Source: Clostridiales bacterium (lineage in GTDB: Bacteria > Bacillota > Dehalobacteriia > UBA4068). Taken from it: a stretch of DNA of 5,961 nucleotides. Each line of letters begins with the position of its first letter. Position 1 is the stretch's first letter. Under the pieces are notes generated by a model, which searched no databases, was not told where the DNA came from, and saw nothing but the letters and a program-made list of their open reading frames with translations. This document shows, piece by piece, positions 1-5,273 of this stretch. Location of the stretch: the NCBI GenBank assembly GCA_009783495.1, contig WRDJ01000051.1:1-5961 (forward strand), written 5' to 3'. A program made the translations under genes and the position numbers.

Positions 1-801
1 GAAGAGTTTGGTGCTGTCTATATTATGGCGCGCCTGATAATAGGCTGAGCGGGTGTTTAAGCCCATCACCAGTTCTTCCAGGGCGGCGTTGCCCGCCCTT
101 TCCCCCAGCCCGTTCACCGTACATTCAACCTGGGTCGCCCCGGCGCCTACCGCGGCCAGCGTATTGGCCACCGCCAGGCCGAGGTCATTGTGGCAGTGCA
201 CGGAGATTTCCGCCCGCCCGATATTGGGGACGTTTTCCCGAACATGGCGGATCAGTTCGGCAAATTCCGCCGGGACGGCATAGCCCACCGTATCCGCGAT
301 ATTGACCACGGTGGCCCCCGCCGCGATCACCGCCTCCAGCACACGGCAAAGGAAGCGCCGGTCGCTGCGGCTGGCGTCCTCCGGCGAGAACTGCACGTCC
401 GGGCAAAGGCTTTTGGCCAGACGCACGGAAGCAACGGCGCGTTCCAGCACCTCTTCCGGCGCCATTTGCAGCTTATGCTCCATATGCAGCTCCGAAGTGG
501 CGATGACGATGTGGATGCGCGGGGCTTCGGCTTCGCGCAGGGCTTCCCAGGCCCTTTCCACGTCGGAGAGTAAGGCTCTGGCCAAGCTGGCGATTATACA
601 GCCGCGCGTCTGCCGGGCGATCGCGGCGACCGCCTTGAAATCCCCCTCGGAAGCGGCGGCGAAACCGGCTTCAATGACGTCCACGCGCAGGGCGGCCAGC
701 CTTTTGGTGATTTCCAGCTTCTCCCGCAGGCTGAAATTGACCTTGGGCGTTTGCTCGCCGTCCCTTAACGTGGTATCGAAAAATTTCACAAATTTTTGCA
801 T
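1..801 (-). CDS. leuA: 2-isopropylmalate synthase, N-terminal 267 codons (cut by left edge)
   Basis: Condenses acetyl-CoA with 2-oxoisovalerate, the first committed step of leucine synthesis, in the cytoplasm. The visible part is the HMGL-like TIM barrel: DTTLRDGEQ at residues 9-17 (Arg and Asp of the active site), the LeuA-type run [29 protein letters not shown] (usually NIPDTVGY), the metal-binding HCHND at 202-206, and NGLGERAGN at 230-238. These runs fit LeuA better than homocitrate or citramalate synthase, which share the fold. The regulatory C-terminal domain lies outside the window, so leucine feedback cannot be judged. The ATG at 799-801 is set by AAGGAGA (809-815), 8 nt upstream. The gene follows fur by 56 bp and has its own promoter. 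Confidence 0.9.
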   Translation of the reverse strand, partial: MQKFVKFFDTTLRDGEQTPKVNFSLREKLEITKRLAALRVDVIEAGFAAASEGDFKAVAAIARQTRGCIIASLARALLSDVERAWEALREAEAPRIHIVIATSELHMEHKLQMAPEEVLERAVASVRLAKSLCPDVQFSPEDASRSDRRFLCRVLEAVIAAGATVVNIADTVGYAVPAEFAELIRHVRENVPNIGRAEISVHCHNDLGLAVANTLAAVGAGATQVECTVNGLGERAGNAALEELVMGLNTRSAYYQARHNIDSTKLF

Positions 802-842
802 CTGCTTGTCTCCTTAATTGAACTCCCCTGCGTGACACATAG

Positions 843-871
843 ATATTAGGCCAAAAATCAGCTCTTGTCAA
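843..871 (-). promoter_or_regulatory. leuA promoter overlapping the end of fur
   Basis: Read on the minus strand, a perfect -35 TTGACA (866-871) is followed after exactly 17 bp by TAATAT (843-848, 4 of 6 matches to TATAAT). The -35 lies inside the last Leu-Asp-Lys codons of fur. Transcription would start near 835, leaving a leader of about 35 nt, too short for a T-box or a leader-peptide attenuator. The promoter is predicted from sequence only. Confidence 0.6.
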
Positions 872-1316
872 GCGGCGGGCGACAGGAACGGCAATAGCCG
901 TAAATTTTCACCGCATGGTCTTCCACCTGAAAGCCGGATTTTTCCAGCACCGCCTTTTCCAGTTCTTCCATCAAATCCTCAATGGCCTCGTCTATCCTGC
1001 CGCAACGCAGGCAGATCAGGTGATGATGCCCGTGCGCGTCGGCGGAGGAGGAATTGAGCTCATAACGCAGAAAGCCGTCGTCGAAATTGACCTTGCTGAG
1101 CAGGCCGACTTCAGTAAGGACGCCGAGGGTGCGATATACCGTGGCCAGGCCGATGCGCGGGAAATCCGCAGCCAGCAGAAGGTATATCTCCTCGCATTTC
1201 ATGTGCTTGTCGCCGTGGCTTGCGATCACGTCATAGACCGCCTGTCTTTGCGGGGTGAGCTTATATCCTCCGTCTTTGAGTTTGTTTTTCAGGGTGTTTG
1301 CGCCGTGCCGGGCCAT
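858..1316 (-). CDS. fur: Fur-family metalloregulator, probably the iron regulator Fur
   Basis: This 152-residue protein is a DNA-binding repressor that normally uses Fe2+ as co-repressor. The N-terminal winged helix carries LTPQRQ (20-25) and the recognition helix GLATVYRTL (56-64). The C-terminal dimerisation and metal domain carries HHHLICLRCG (97-106) and YCRSC (141-145), giving two CxxC pairs (C102/C105 and C142/C145) for a structural zinc. H38, E86, the His cluster at 95-99 and H134 sit where Fur family metal ligands lie. The Glu of RYEL (E86) stands where PerR has its diagnostic Asp, which argues for Fur over PerR; Zur is harder to exclude. ATG at 1314-1316 has AAAGGAG (1322-1328) 5 nt upstream. 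Its position next to feoAB with Fur boxes supports an iron role. No convincing promoter or Fur box was found directly upstream of it. Confidence 0.88.
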   Translation of the reverse strand: MARHGANTLKNKLKDGGYKLTPQRQAVYDVIASHGDKHMKCEEIYLLLAADFPRIGLATVYRTLGVLTEVGLLSKVNFDDGFLRYELNSSSADAHGHHHLICLRCGRIDEAIEDLMEELEKAVLEKSGFQVEDHAVKIYGYCRSCRPPLDKS

Positions 1317-1432
1317 AAACGCTCCTTTCCGCCGCTGTGCGATGGCGTGGATTTTTGGGGAATATGATTTTTCCGGATTGTCAGATATTAACGGAAAGCC
1401 ATGTTTTTTTCTGACCTCTGCCCTCTGTCCAT

Positions 1433-1452
1433 GCGATGCTTATGTTGCCGAC
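1433..1452. repeat. Direct repeat, copy 1 (20 bp)
   Basis: GCGAT followed by GCTTATGTTGCCGAC. It matches 1646-1665 at 19 of 20 positions, with the 15-bp core identical. The two copies start 213 bp apart and bound the hairpin-rich part of the feoB-fur spacer. A related 15-mer (13 of 15 matches) occurs at 4814-4828. Confidence 0.75.
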
Positions 1453-1515
1453 GTGGACTTTTTGGGAGAAGAAGTTTTTCCGGGACTGTCAAAACAAGCT
1501 GGGAGGCAATCCCCA

Positions 1516-1541
1516 CCCCAAAAACCTAAAGGGTTTCGGGG
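1516..1541. repeat. Hairpin in the feoB-fur spacer
   Basis: CCCC (1516-1519) pairs with GGGG (1538-1541), and AAACC (1522-1526) pairs with GGTTT (1532-1536). The loop is TAAAG, with a small AA/C internal bulge. On the minus strand no U-tract follows, so it is not a textbook intrinsic terminator, though it may slow or end transcription downstream of feoB. Confidence 0.5.
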
Positions 1542-1591
1542 ACCCCGGTTTCAGCGAGCAGAGCAAGGAGCGAGGAAGGCGAGAGAGTGAG

Positions 1592-1607
1592 CGTATGGTT
1601 TTATACG
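1592..1607. repeat. Short inverted repeat CGTAT-N6-ATACG
   Basis: Perfect 5-bp arms around GGTTTT, flanked on both sides by GTGAGCG-type sequence (about 1587-1593 and 1607-1613). It adjoins the start of the dispersed repeat at 1605-1665. It is too short to assign a role. Confidence 0.4.
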
Positions 1608-1665
1608 TGAGCGACCGAGCCGACGACGCGACGACGCGACGCGACGCGACGCTTATGTTGCCGAC
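1605..1665. repeat. Dispersed repeat, copy A, at the 3' end of feoB
   Basis: It opens with ACGTGAGCGACCGAG, continues through ACGACGCG units (two at 1623-1638, then shorter ACGCG units to 1652) and ends with GCTTATGTTGCCGAC (1651-1665). The same order of blocks, diverged, occurs at 4770-4828 just downstream of aroQ. Here the last block includes the feoB stop codon and its last four sense codons. The final 20 bp are copy 2 of the direct repeat at 1433-1452. Confidence 0.55.
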
Positions 1666-3668
1666 AACAACAGCCCAATTCGGTAAACGGCGAAAGCCGC
1701 CACCCAGGCAAAAATAAATTGATAGATGACCGAGGAAAGCGTGAAAAGCAGGGATTTGCTCTCGCGGTATAGCGTGGCCACCGTGGCCACGCAGGGGGTA
1801 TAGAGCAGGACGAAAACCAAGAAAGAAAGCGCAGAAAGCGGCGTGAGGACGCTTTGCAGAACCTCCGCCAGCATTTCCATGTTCCCGGCTTCCGCATAGA
1901 GGACGCTGATGGTGGCGACCACCGCCTCTTTGCTGAAAAGCCCGGTGAAAAGAGCCACCGAGGTCTGCCATTCACCGAAGCCCAGGGGGGCGAAAAGCGG
2001 CGCGATATGCCGGCCCAAAACACTCAGGATATTTTCGCCGCCCGCGGCCACGAAACGTAAAGACCAGTCAAAGTGGCTGAGCAGCCAAACGATGATGGAC
2101 GCGAGCACGATGAAGGTTCCGGCTTTATAAATAAAATCCCAGACGCGGATCCACAGACGCTTCCAGACGCAATGCCAGACCGGCAGGCGGTATGGCGGCA
2201 TCTCCATGATGAAGGGCGCGCGCGGCTGCTTTTTGGCCAGCTTATTGGCAATCATCAAGGTGAGCAGGGCGGCCAGGATCCCTGCGACATAGAGGCCCAG
2301 CACCACCAGGCCCTGGCGGGAGGCAAAAAAAGCCATGGTCAAAAGCCCGTAAACCGGCAGGCGGGCGCTGCAGCTCATAAAAGGCGTAACGAACATGGTC
2401 AGAAGGCGCTCCCGCCGGTTATCCAAAGAACGCGCGGCCATGATGGCGGGAACGCTGCAGCCGAAGCCCAGCAAAAGCGGGATGAAGGAGCGCCCGCCCA
2501 AACCGAAGCGGCTCAAAAAGCGGTCGGTGATGAAGGCCGCCCTGGCGATATAGCCGCTGTCTTCCAAGAGCACCAGGAAAAAGAAGAGAACGGCCAGCTG
2601 CGGCAAAAAGACCAGCAGGCCGCCTGCTCCGGCCAGCACCCCGTCTATGACCAGGCTATCCAGCCAATCCGGGGCTGAAAGCGCCGAAAGCGCCGCGGAA
2701 GCCAGCCCCGGCAGCCAGACGGTGAAAATCGCCTGCACCTTGGCCATGAGGAAGCGTCCGGGCGGGCCGAAGGAGACGGCGAAGACGGCGGCCATGATGA
2801 GAAAAAAGAAAGGCAATGCCAGCACACGGTGGCAAAGCAGTGCGTCGAGCTTCTGCGTGACATCCCGCCTTCTCGCCAAGGGGTCGCGCGTCAGGACTTG
2901 CGAAACGATGCCGTTGATGACGCGGTAGCGTTCCCGGCTGACCCTTTCCTCCCACAATTCGGTGTCATGGCCCGGCAAGACCTGCTCCAGACGCTCATGC
3001 CAATGGCCCTCCAGAACCTGCTGCGCCACCCAGCGCGGGCGCAGGCGGCCGGAGCTGTCGCGTTCGCTCACCACCTGTTCGATGCGTTCGGCCTCCTGTA
3101 GGATGTCCGGGTCGAACTGCGCGAAAATCCTGTTATGGTCAATGAGCGGCGAGGCTTGCGCCATCTCGCAAACCTTCTGCCACAAAGCCTCGAAACCGCG
3201 GCGCTTATTGGCCGCGATCTTGATGCAGGGCAAGCCGAGAAGCGCGGATAGGGCGTCCTCATCCACGCGATAATCCTTTTTTTGCAGTTCGTCGCTCATA
3301 TTGAGCGCCACGATCACCGGCAGGCCGATCTCCAGGAGCTGCGTGGTCAAATAGAGGCTGCGCTCCAGGTTGGTGGCGTCTACCACATTGACGATGATAT
3401 TGGCTTCGTTCTCGTCGCCTACGGCCAGGCTCTTGAGACATTCTATGGCGTCAATCTGCTCAGGCAAGTGGGGAAAAAGGGAATAGATGCCCGGCAGATC
3501 CAGGATTTCGCATTGCCCGCCCGCTTTTTCCCAAAAGCCCTTGCTGATTTCCACGCTAACCCCAGCCCAATTGCCCACCTCTTGTTTACCTCCGGTCAGT
3601 TCATTGAAGAGCGAGCTTCTTCCGGAGTTGGGGTTGCCGGCCAGGGCTATACGGATTTTTTTGGACAA
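1653..3668 (-). CDS. feoB: Ferrous iron transporter FeoB
   Basis: This 671-residue inner-membrane Fe2+ importer has a cytoplasmic G domain. G1 is GNPNSGRS (11-18), where the usual P-loop Lys is Arg17 (codon AGA, 3618-3620). G2 is GNWAGVSVE (32-40, usually GNWPGVTVE), G3 is DLPG (57-60) and G4 is NMSD (123-126); the G5 loop may be IAANKRRG (151-158). A helical linker runs to about residue 280. The membrane part from about 282 has both Gate-type segments with the family's Cys motifs (GFGCSVPAIMAAR, FMSCSARLPVY, LYTPCVATVAT). Length is normal for the family and the frame is intact. The start is TTG (3666-3668), chosen because GGAGGA lies 6 nt upstream and the N-terminus matches the family. It follows feoA by 17 bp, surely in one operon. 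No feoC-like gene follows. Confidence 0.95.
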   Translation of the reverse strand: MSKKIRIALAGNPNSGRSSLFNELTGGKQEVGNWAGVSVEISKGFWEKAGGQCEILDLPGIYSLFPHLPEQIDAIECLKSLAVGDENEANIIVNVVDATNLERSLYLTTQLLEIGLPVIVALNMSDELQKKDYRVDEDALSALLGLPCIKIAANKRRGFEALWQKVCEMAQASPLIDHNRIFAQFDPDILQEAERIEQVVSERDSSGRLRPRWVAQQVLEGHWHERLEQVLPGHDTELWEERVSRERYRVINGIVSQVLTRDPLARRRDVTQKLDALLCHRVLALPFFFLIMAAVFAVSFGPPGRFLMAKVQAIFTVWLPGLASAALSALSAPDWLDSLVIDGVLAGAGGLLVFLPQLAVLFFFLVLLEDSGYIARAAFITDRFLSRFGLGGRSFIPLLLGFGCSVPAIMAARSLDNRRERLLTMFVTPFMSCSARLPVYGLLTMAFFASRQGLVVLGLYVAGILAALLTLMIANKLAKKQPRAPFIMEMPPYRLPVWHCVWKRLWIRVWDFIYKAGTFIVLASIIVWLLSHFDWSLRFVAAGGENILSVLGRHIAPLFAPLGFGEWQTSVALFTGLFSKEAVVATISVLYAEAGNMEMLAEVLQSVLTPLSALSFLVFVLLYTPCVATVATLYRESKSLLFTLSSVIYQFIFAWVAAFAVYRIGLLLSAT

Positions 3669-3674
3669 GATTGC

Positions 3675-3680
3675 TCCTCC
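3675..3680 (-). promoter_or_regulatory. Ribosome binding site fixing the TTG start of feoB
   Basis: GGAGGA on the minus strand, 6 nt before TTG. It lies in the 17-bp gap after the feoA stop. No in-frame ATG or GTG is placed better, so TTG is the likely start. The weak initiation codon may lower FeoB output relative to FeoA. Confidence 0.75.
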
Positions 3681-3685
3681 CTATC

Positions 3686-3910
3686 TCAAGACAAAACCAC
3701 AGAAATTTTCTGCGCTTCCTCCCGGCGCAGGATAAGCCCATAGCCCCGCACTTCCACCCACAAGGGGTCGCCCAAAGGGGCGCGCTGTTTCAGGCTCACC
3801 TCGGCCCCGCAGGTCAGGCCCATTTCCATGAGCTTTTTCTTCACGTTTTGCCCCAAAAGCATCTCGCTTATGACGGCTTTTTGGCCCGGTTTCAAATCGT
3901 TGAGGCTCAT
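3686..3910 (-). CDS. feoA: Ferrous iron transport accessory protein FeoA
   Basis: This 74-residue cytoplasmic SH3-like protein acts with FeoB in Fe2+ uptake; its exact role is debated in the family. It shows the typical order: an N-terminal LNDLKPGQKAVI strand, KKKLMEMGL (helix and MG turn, about 24-32), a GAEVSLKQRAPLGDP core (35-49), and a C-terminal strand ending LRREEAQKISV. Length matches stand-alone FeoA proteins (about 75-85 residues). ATG at 3908-3910 has AAGGGAG (3918-3924) 7 nt upstream. It is the first gene of feoAB, behind a promoter with two Fur-box-like sites. Confidence 0.93.
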   Translation of the reverse strand: MSLNDLKPGQKAVISEMLLGQNVKKKLMEMGLTCGAEVSLKQRAPLGDPLWVEVRGYGLILRREEAQKISVVLS

Positions 3911-3954
3911 GGAGGCGCTCCCTTCGTCGCGGTAAGTTGCCCTGTCTAAAAGAG

Positions 3955-3973
3955 ATTGAAAATCATTCTCAAT
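3955..3973. promoter_or_regulatory. Fur box, downstream site
   Basis: A 19-bp near-palindrome, ATTGAAAATCATTCTCAAT, in which 16 of the 18 off-centre positions are symmetric. Aligned on its AATCATTCTC core, the site covering 3952-3970 matches 15 of 19 positions of the classic box GATAATGATAATCATTATC. It lies in the predicted 5' untranslated region of feoA, about 45 bp before its ATG, where bound Fur would block elongation or a second promoter. Confidence 0.75.
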
Positions 3974-3980
3974 TAGCTGG

Positions 3981-3999
3981 CAAAAATATAATCATTATT
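3981..3999. promoter_or_regulatory. Second Fur-box-like site at the feoA transcription start
   Basis: This site matches the classic 19-bp Fur box at 14 of 19 positions, with AATCATTATT in the conserved half. It lies directly after the predicted -10 and covers the expected transcription start (about 3996). With the site at 3955-3973 it would form a double operator giving iron-dependent repression of feoAB. Confidence 0.6.
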
Positions 4000-4002
4000 A
4001 AC

Positions 4003-4031
4003 AGTTTAACCTGTTTCCCGGCAGTTGTCAA
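4003..4031 (-). promoter_or_regulatory. feoAB promoter
   Basis: On the minus strand a perfect -35 TTGACA (4026-4031) is followed after 17 bp by TAAACT (4003-4008, 4 of 6). The -10 sits in a short dyad, AACAG-N6-CTGTT (4000-4015). A weaker alternative promoter is TTGCCA (3978-3983), 17 bp, TTCAAT (3955-3960), whose -10 would lie inside the downstream Fur box. Either would be shut by Fur. Confidence 0.6.
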
Positions 4032-4064
4032 TACCCCGACAGAGGTCATTATGTATCGCTATAA

Positions 4065-4697
4065 TTAAGGTTTGAGGATGAGTTCGATGCCGTTTTTCTT
4101 TGCCTTGTCTTTGCAGGCAGTCACACAGTCGCCGCAACCGGTGCACAGGCTTTCGAGCACGGTGGGCGGAATTGCAAACGTCGTGCCGATGAGCGCGTCG
4201 TATGCGCAGGCCGGGACGCAATATCTGGCGGAACCGCTGCAGGCTTGGCAGCCGGTGAGGCCGCTTTTGGGGATGACCCTGGCTATCATGACATCGCAGG
4301 GCGAACATTCGCAGGGGTCTTGGCCGCAATCCGGGCACTTATTTTCTGTCTGACATTCGCAGGGGTCTTGACCGCAAGCCGGGCACTTATTTTCTGTCTG
4401 ACATTCGCAGGGGTCTTGACCGCAAGCCGGGCACTTATTTTCCGCCTGGCATTCGCAGGGGTCTTGACCGCAAGCCGGGCACTTGTTGTCTGTCTGGCAT
4501 TTGCAGGGGTCTTGGCCGCAACCCGGGCACTTGTTGTCTGTCTGGCATTTGCAGGGGTCTTGACCGCAATCCGGGCACTTGTTGTCGTTGTTGTTGTTAT
4601 CGTTGTCGGCCGGGATCCGGATGCAGGCGCCAAGCAAAGCCACCGAACCGATCGTAACCCCCATACTGCCTAAAAATTCTCTGCGGGTCTTTTTCAC
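4065..4697 (-). CDS. Tat-exported Cys-rich lipoprotein with six CPxCGQDPCxC repeats and a ferredoxin-like tail
   Basis: I do not recognise this 210-residue protein as a named gene. A twin-arginine signal (TRREFLG, 4-10) and a hydrophobic stretch lead to a lipobox LLGAC with Cys25, predicting export of a folded, cofactor-loaded protein and lipid anchoring. An Asn/Asp-rich linker (31-39) follows, then six 16-residue repeats (39-134) of the form NKCPxCGQDPCxCQTx, each with four cysteines. The tail has CxxCx6CxxxC (150-164) and CxxCxxCxxxC (185-195), the layout of a 2[4Fe-4S] ferredoxin whose first motif has an insertion; the usual Pro after the fourth Cys is missing in both. In all there are 34 cysteines. 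GTG start at 4695-4697 with AGGAGGT 6 nt upstream. The protein probably carries electrons and binds metal outside the cytoplasm. Its position before feoAB hints at iron handling, which is inference. Confidence 0.85.
   Translation of the reverse strand: MKKTRREFLGSMGVTIGSVALLGACIRIPADNDNNNNDNKCPDCGQDPCKCQTDNKCPGCGQDPCKCQTDNKCPACGQDPCECQAENKCPACGQDPCECQTENKCPACGQDPCECQTENKCPDCGQDPCECSPCDVMIARVIPKSGLTGCQACSGSARYCVPACAYDALIGTTFAIPPTVLESLCTGCGDCVTACKDKAKKNGIELILKP
4296..4583 (-). repeat. Six tandem 48-bp coding repeats
   Basis: The units encode residues 39-134 of the Cys-rich lipoprotein and are nearly identical at DNA level. Two subtypes are visible: units 1-2 encode PCKCQTD and use TTGTTGTCTG-type sequence (plus strand) at the unit joins, while units 3-5 encode PCECQ(T/A)E and mostly use TTATTTTCTG. 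Units 4 and 5 are identical in protein. Unit 6 runs out into SPC. The pattern points to at least two rounds of duplication by slippage or unequal recombination, always in frame. Confidence 0.92.
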
Positions 4698-4703
4698 ATA
4701 AAT

Positions 4704-4710
4704 ACCTCCT
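4704..4710 (-). promoter_or_regulatory. Ribosome binding site fixing the GTG start of the Cys-rich gene
   Basis: AGGAGGT on the minus strand, 6 nt before GTG. An ATG overlaps it by one base (4697-4699) but is followed at once by TGA in its own frame, so GTG is the real start. The first base of this site is the last base of the dyad at 4710-4727. Confidence 0.8.
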
Positions 4711-4727
4711 GATATGATGCTATATCA
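4710..4727. promoter_or_regulatory. Operator-like dyad TGATAT-N6-ATATCA
   Basis: A perfect 6-bp inverted repeat with a 6-nt spacer, between the predicted -10 and the ribosome binding site of the Cys-rich gene, over the expected transcription start (about 4724). It does not align with the Fur box without gaps, so another regulator is possible. In RNA it could form a short hairpin next to the ribosome binding site. Confidence 0.45.
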
Positions 4728-4730
4728 CCC

Positions 4731-4759
4731 TTTATCTGTCTTGCACAACACTTCGTCAA
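4731..4759 (-). promoter_or_regulatory. Promoter of the Cys-rich lipoprotein gene
   Basis: TTGACG (4754-4759, 5 of 6) is followed after 17 bp by GATAAA (4731-4736, 4 of 6), minus strand. This suggests the gene is transcribed on its own rather than only by read-through from aroQ. It is predicted from sequence alone. Confidence 0.5.
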
Positions 4760-4769
4760 CATAATAAAC

Positions 4770-4828
4770 ACGTGGGCGGCCGAGACGATGACGCGGCACA
4801 GCACCCTTGTGGCGCTTATGCTGCCGGC
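4770..4828. repeat. Dispersed repeat, copy B, downstream of aroQ
   Basis: It begins ACGTGGGCGGCCGAG (13 of 15 identical to copy A at 1605), continues with ACGATGACGCG and ends with GCTTATGCTGCCGGC (4814-4828, 13 of 15 identical to 1651-1665). It ends 4 bp from the aroQ stop codon, as copy A reaches the end of feoB in the same orientation. The middle block differs from copy A and lacks its ACGCG units. Confidence 0.5.
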
Positions 4829-4832
4829 TGCC

Positions 4833-5273
4833 CTATTCCCCCAAAAGCTCTTTCAGCTCCCGCAAGGCCGCCAGATAAGACCCCAGCCCCAGCCCGCAGA
4901 TCTGCTTGCGGCAGGCCGCGGCGGTCACGGAATGGCGGCGGAATTCCTCCCTTTGCCTGATGTCGGAAAGATGCACCTCGATCGCCGGCAGACTGACGGC
5001 GGCCAGAGCGTCGGCGATGGCATAGCTATAGTGAGTGAAAGCCGCCGGGTTGATGATGATGGCGTCATGGGTCAACCGCGCTTCCTGAATGCGGTCTATC
5101 AGCGCGCCCTCGCTGTTGGATTGGAAAAATTCCGCCGTAAGGCCCAGCGTTGCGGCTTCTTGGGCGACCGCGCCGTTGATTTCTTCCAAGGTGGCGCTTC
5201 CGTAGATATGCGGCTCCCTGCTCCCCAAAAGGTTGAGGTTGGGCCCGTTGAGCACGAGGATTTTTTTCGTCAT
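4833..5273 (-). CDS. aroQ: 3-dehydroquinate dehydratase, type II
   Basis: Dehydrates 3-dehydroquinate to 3-dehydroshikimate, step three of the shikimate pathway, as a cytoplasmic dodecamer in this family. The 146-residue protein has the usual length and all signature runs: NGPNLNLLG (9-17), the flexible lid with catalytic Tyr24 in IYG, FFQSNSEG (49-56), INPAAFTHYS (74-83, with Asn75), EVHLSDI (99-105) with catalytic His101, and EFRRHS (110-115) with Arg112. ATG at 5271-5273 overlaps the stop of the fumarase beta gene as ATGA, and GGGAGGG (5281-5287) lies upstream within that gene, so translation is probably coupled. No terminator with a U-tract follows; a copy of the dispersed repeat lies just past the stop. 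Confidence 0.95.
   Translation of the reverse strand: MTKKILVLNGPNLNLLGSREPHIYGSATLEEINGAVAQEAATLGLTAEFFQSNSEGALIDRIQEARLTHDAIIINPAAFTHYSYAIADALAAVSLPAIEVHLSDIRQREEFRRHSVTAAACRKQICGLGLGSYLAALRELKELLGE

Larger units (their letters stand above)
1317..1652. other. Gene-free, repeat-rich spacer between feoB and fur
   Basis: This 336-bp stretch holds no credible gene: short open frames lack family resemblance and ribosome binding sites. It contains a 12-bp CTCTGCCCTCTG (1416-1427) seen again at 5934-5945, one copy of a near-perfect 20-bp direct repeat and part of the second, a strong hairpin (1516-1541), a purine-rich run (about 1550-1590), a small dyad (1592-1607) and ACGCG-type tandem units (1623-1652). 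No canonical terminator with a U-tract was found after feoB. The composition suggests a dispersed non-coding element rather than a regulatory leader. Confidence 0.6.

Noticed and set aside
802..857. A T-box or leucine leader-peptide attenuator before leuA
   Set aside because: The predicted leader is only about 35 nt, with no run of Leu codons and no terminator hairpin.
858..1316. Assignment of the Fur-family protein as PerR
   Set aside because: The PerR-diagnostic Asp position holds Glu (RYEL, E86), and the gene sits with feoAB and Fur boxes. Zur is not fully excluded.
1516..1541. The hairpin as an intrinsic terminator of feoB
   Set aside because: No U-tract follows on the minus strand, and it is more than 100 bp past the stop. 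It may still affect transcription, so it is listed only as a hairpin.
4296..4583. Regular 48-bp repeats as a CRISPR array
   Set aside because: The units are contiguous with no unique spacers and keep an open reading frame with conserved Cys codons; this is a coding tandem repeat.
4245..4673. A 142-codon plus-strand open frame over the repeats
   Set aside because: It is antisense to the Cys-rich gene and stays open only because the 48-bp unit is a multiple of three. It has no family resemblance, while the minus-strand gene has a signal peptide, an AGGAGGT site and cluster motifs.
4710..4727. The dyad as a Fur box
   Set aside because: It cannot be aligned with the 19-bp Fur consensus without gaps, unlike the two sites before feoA.
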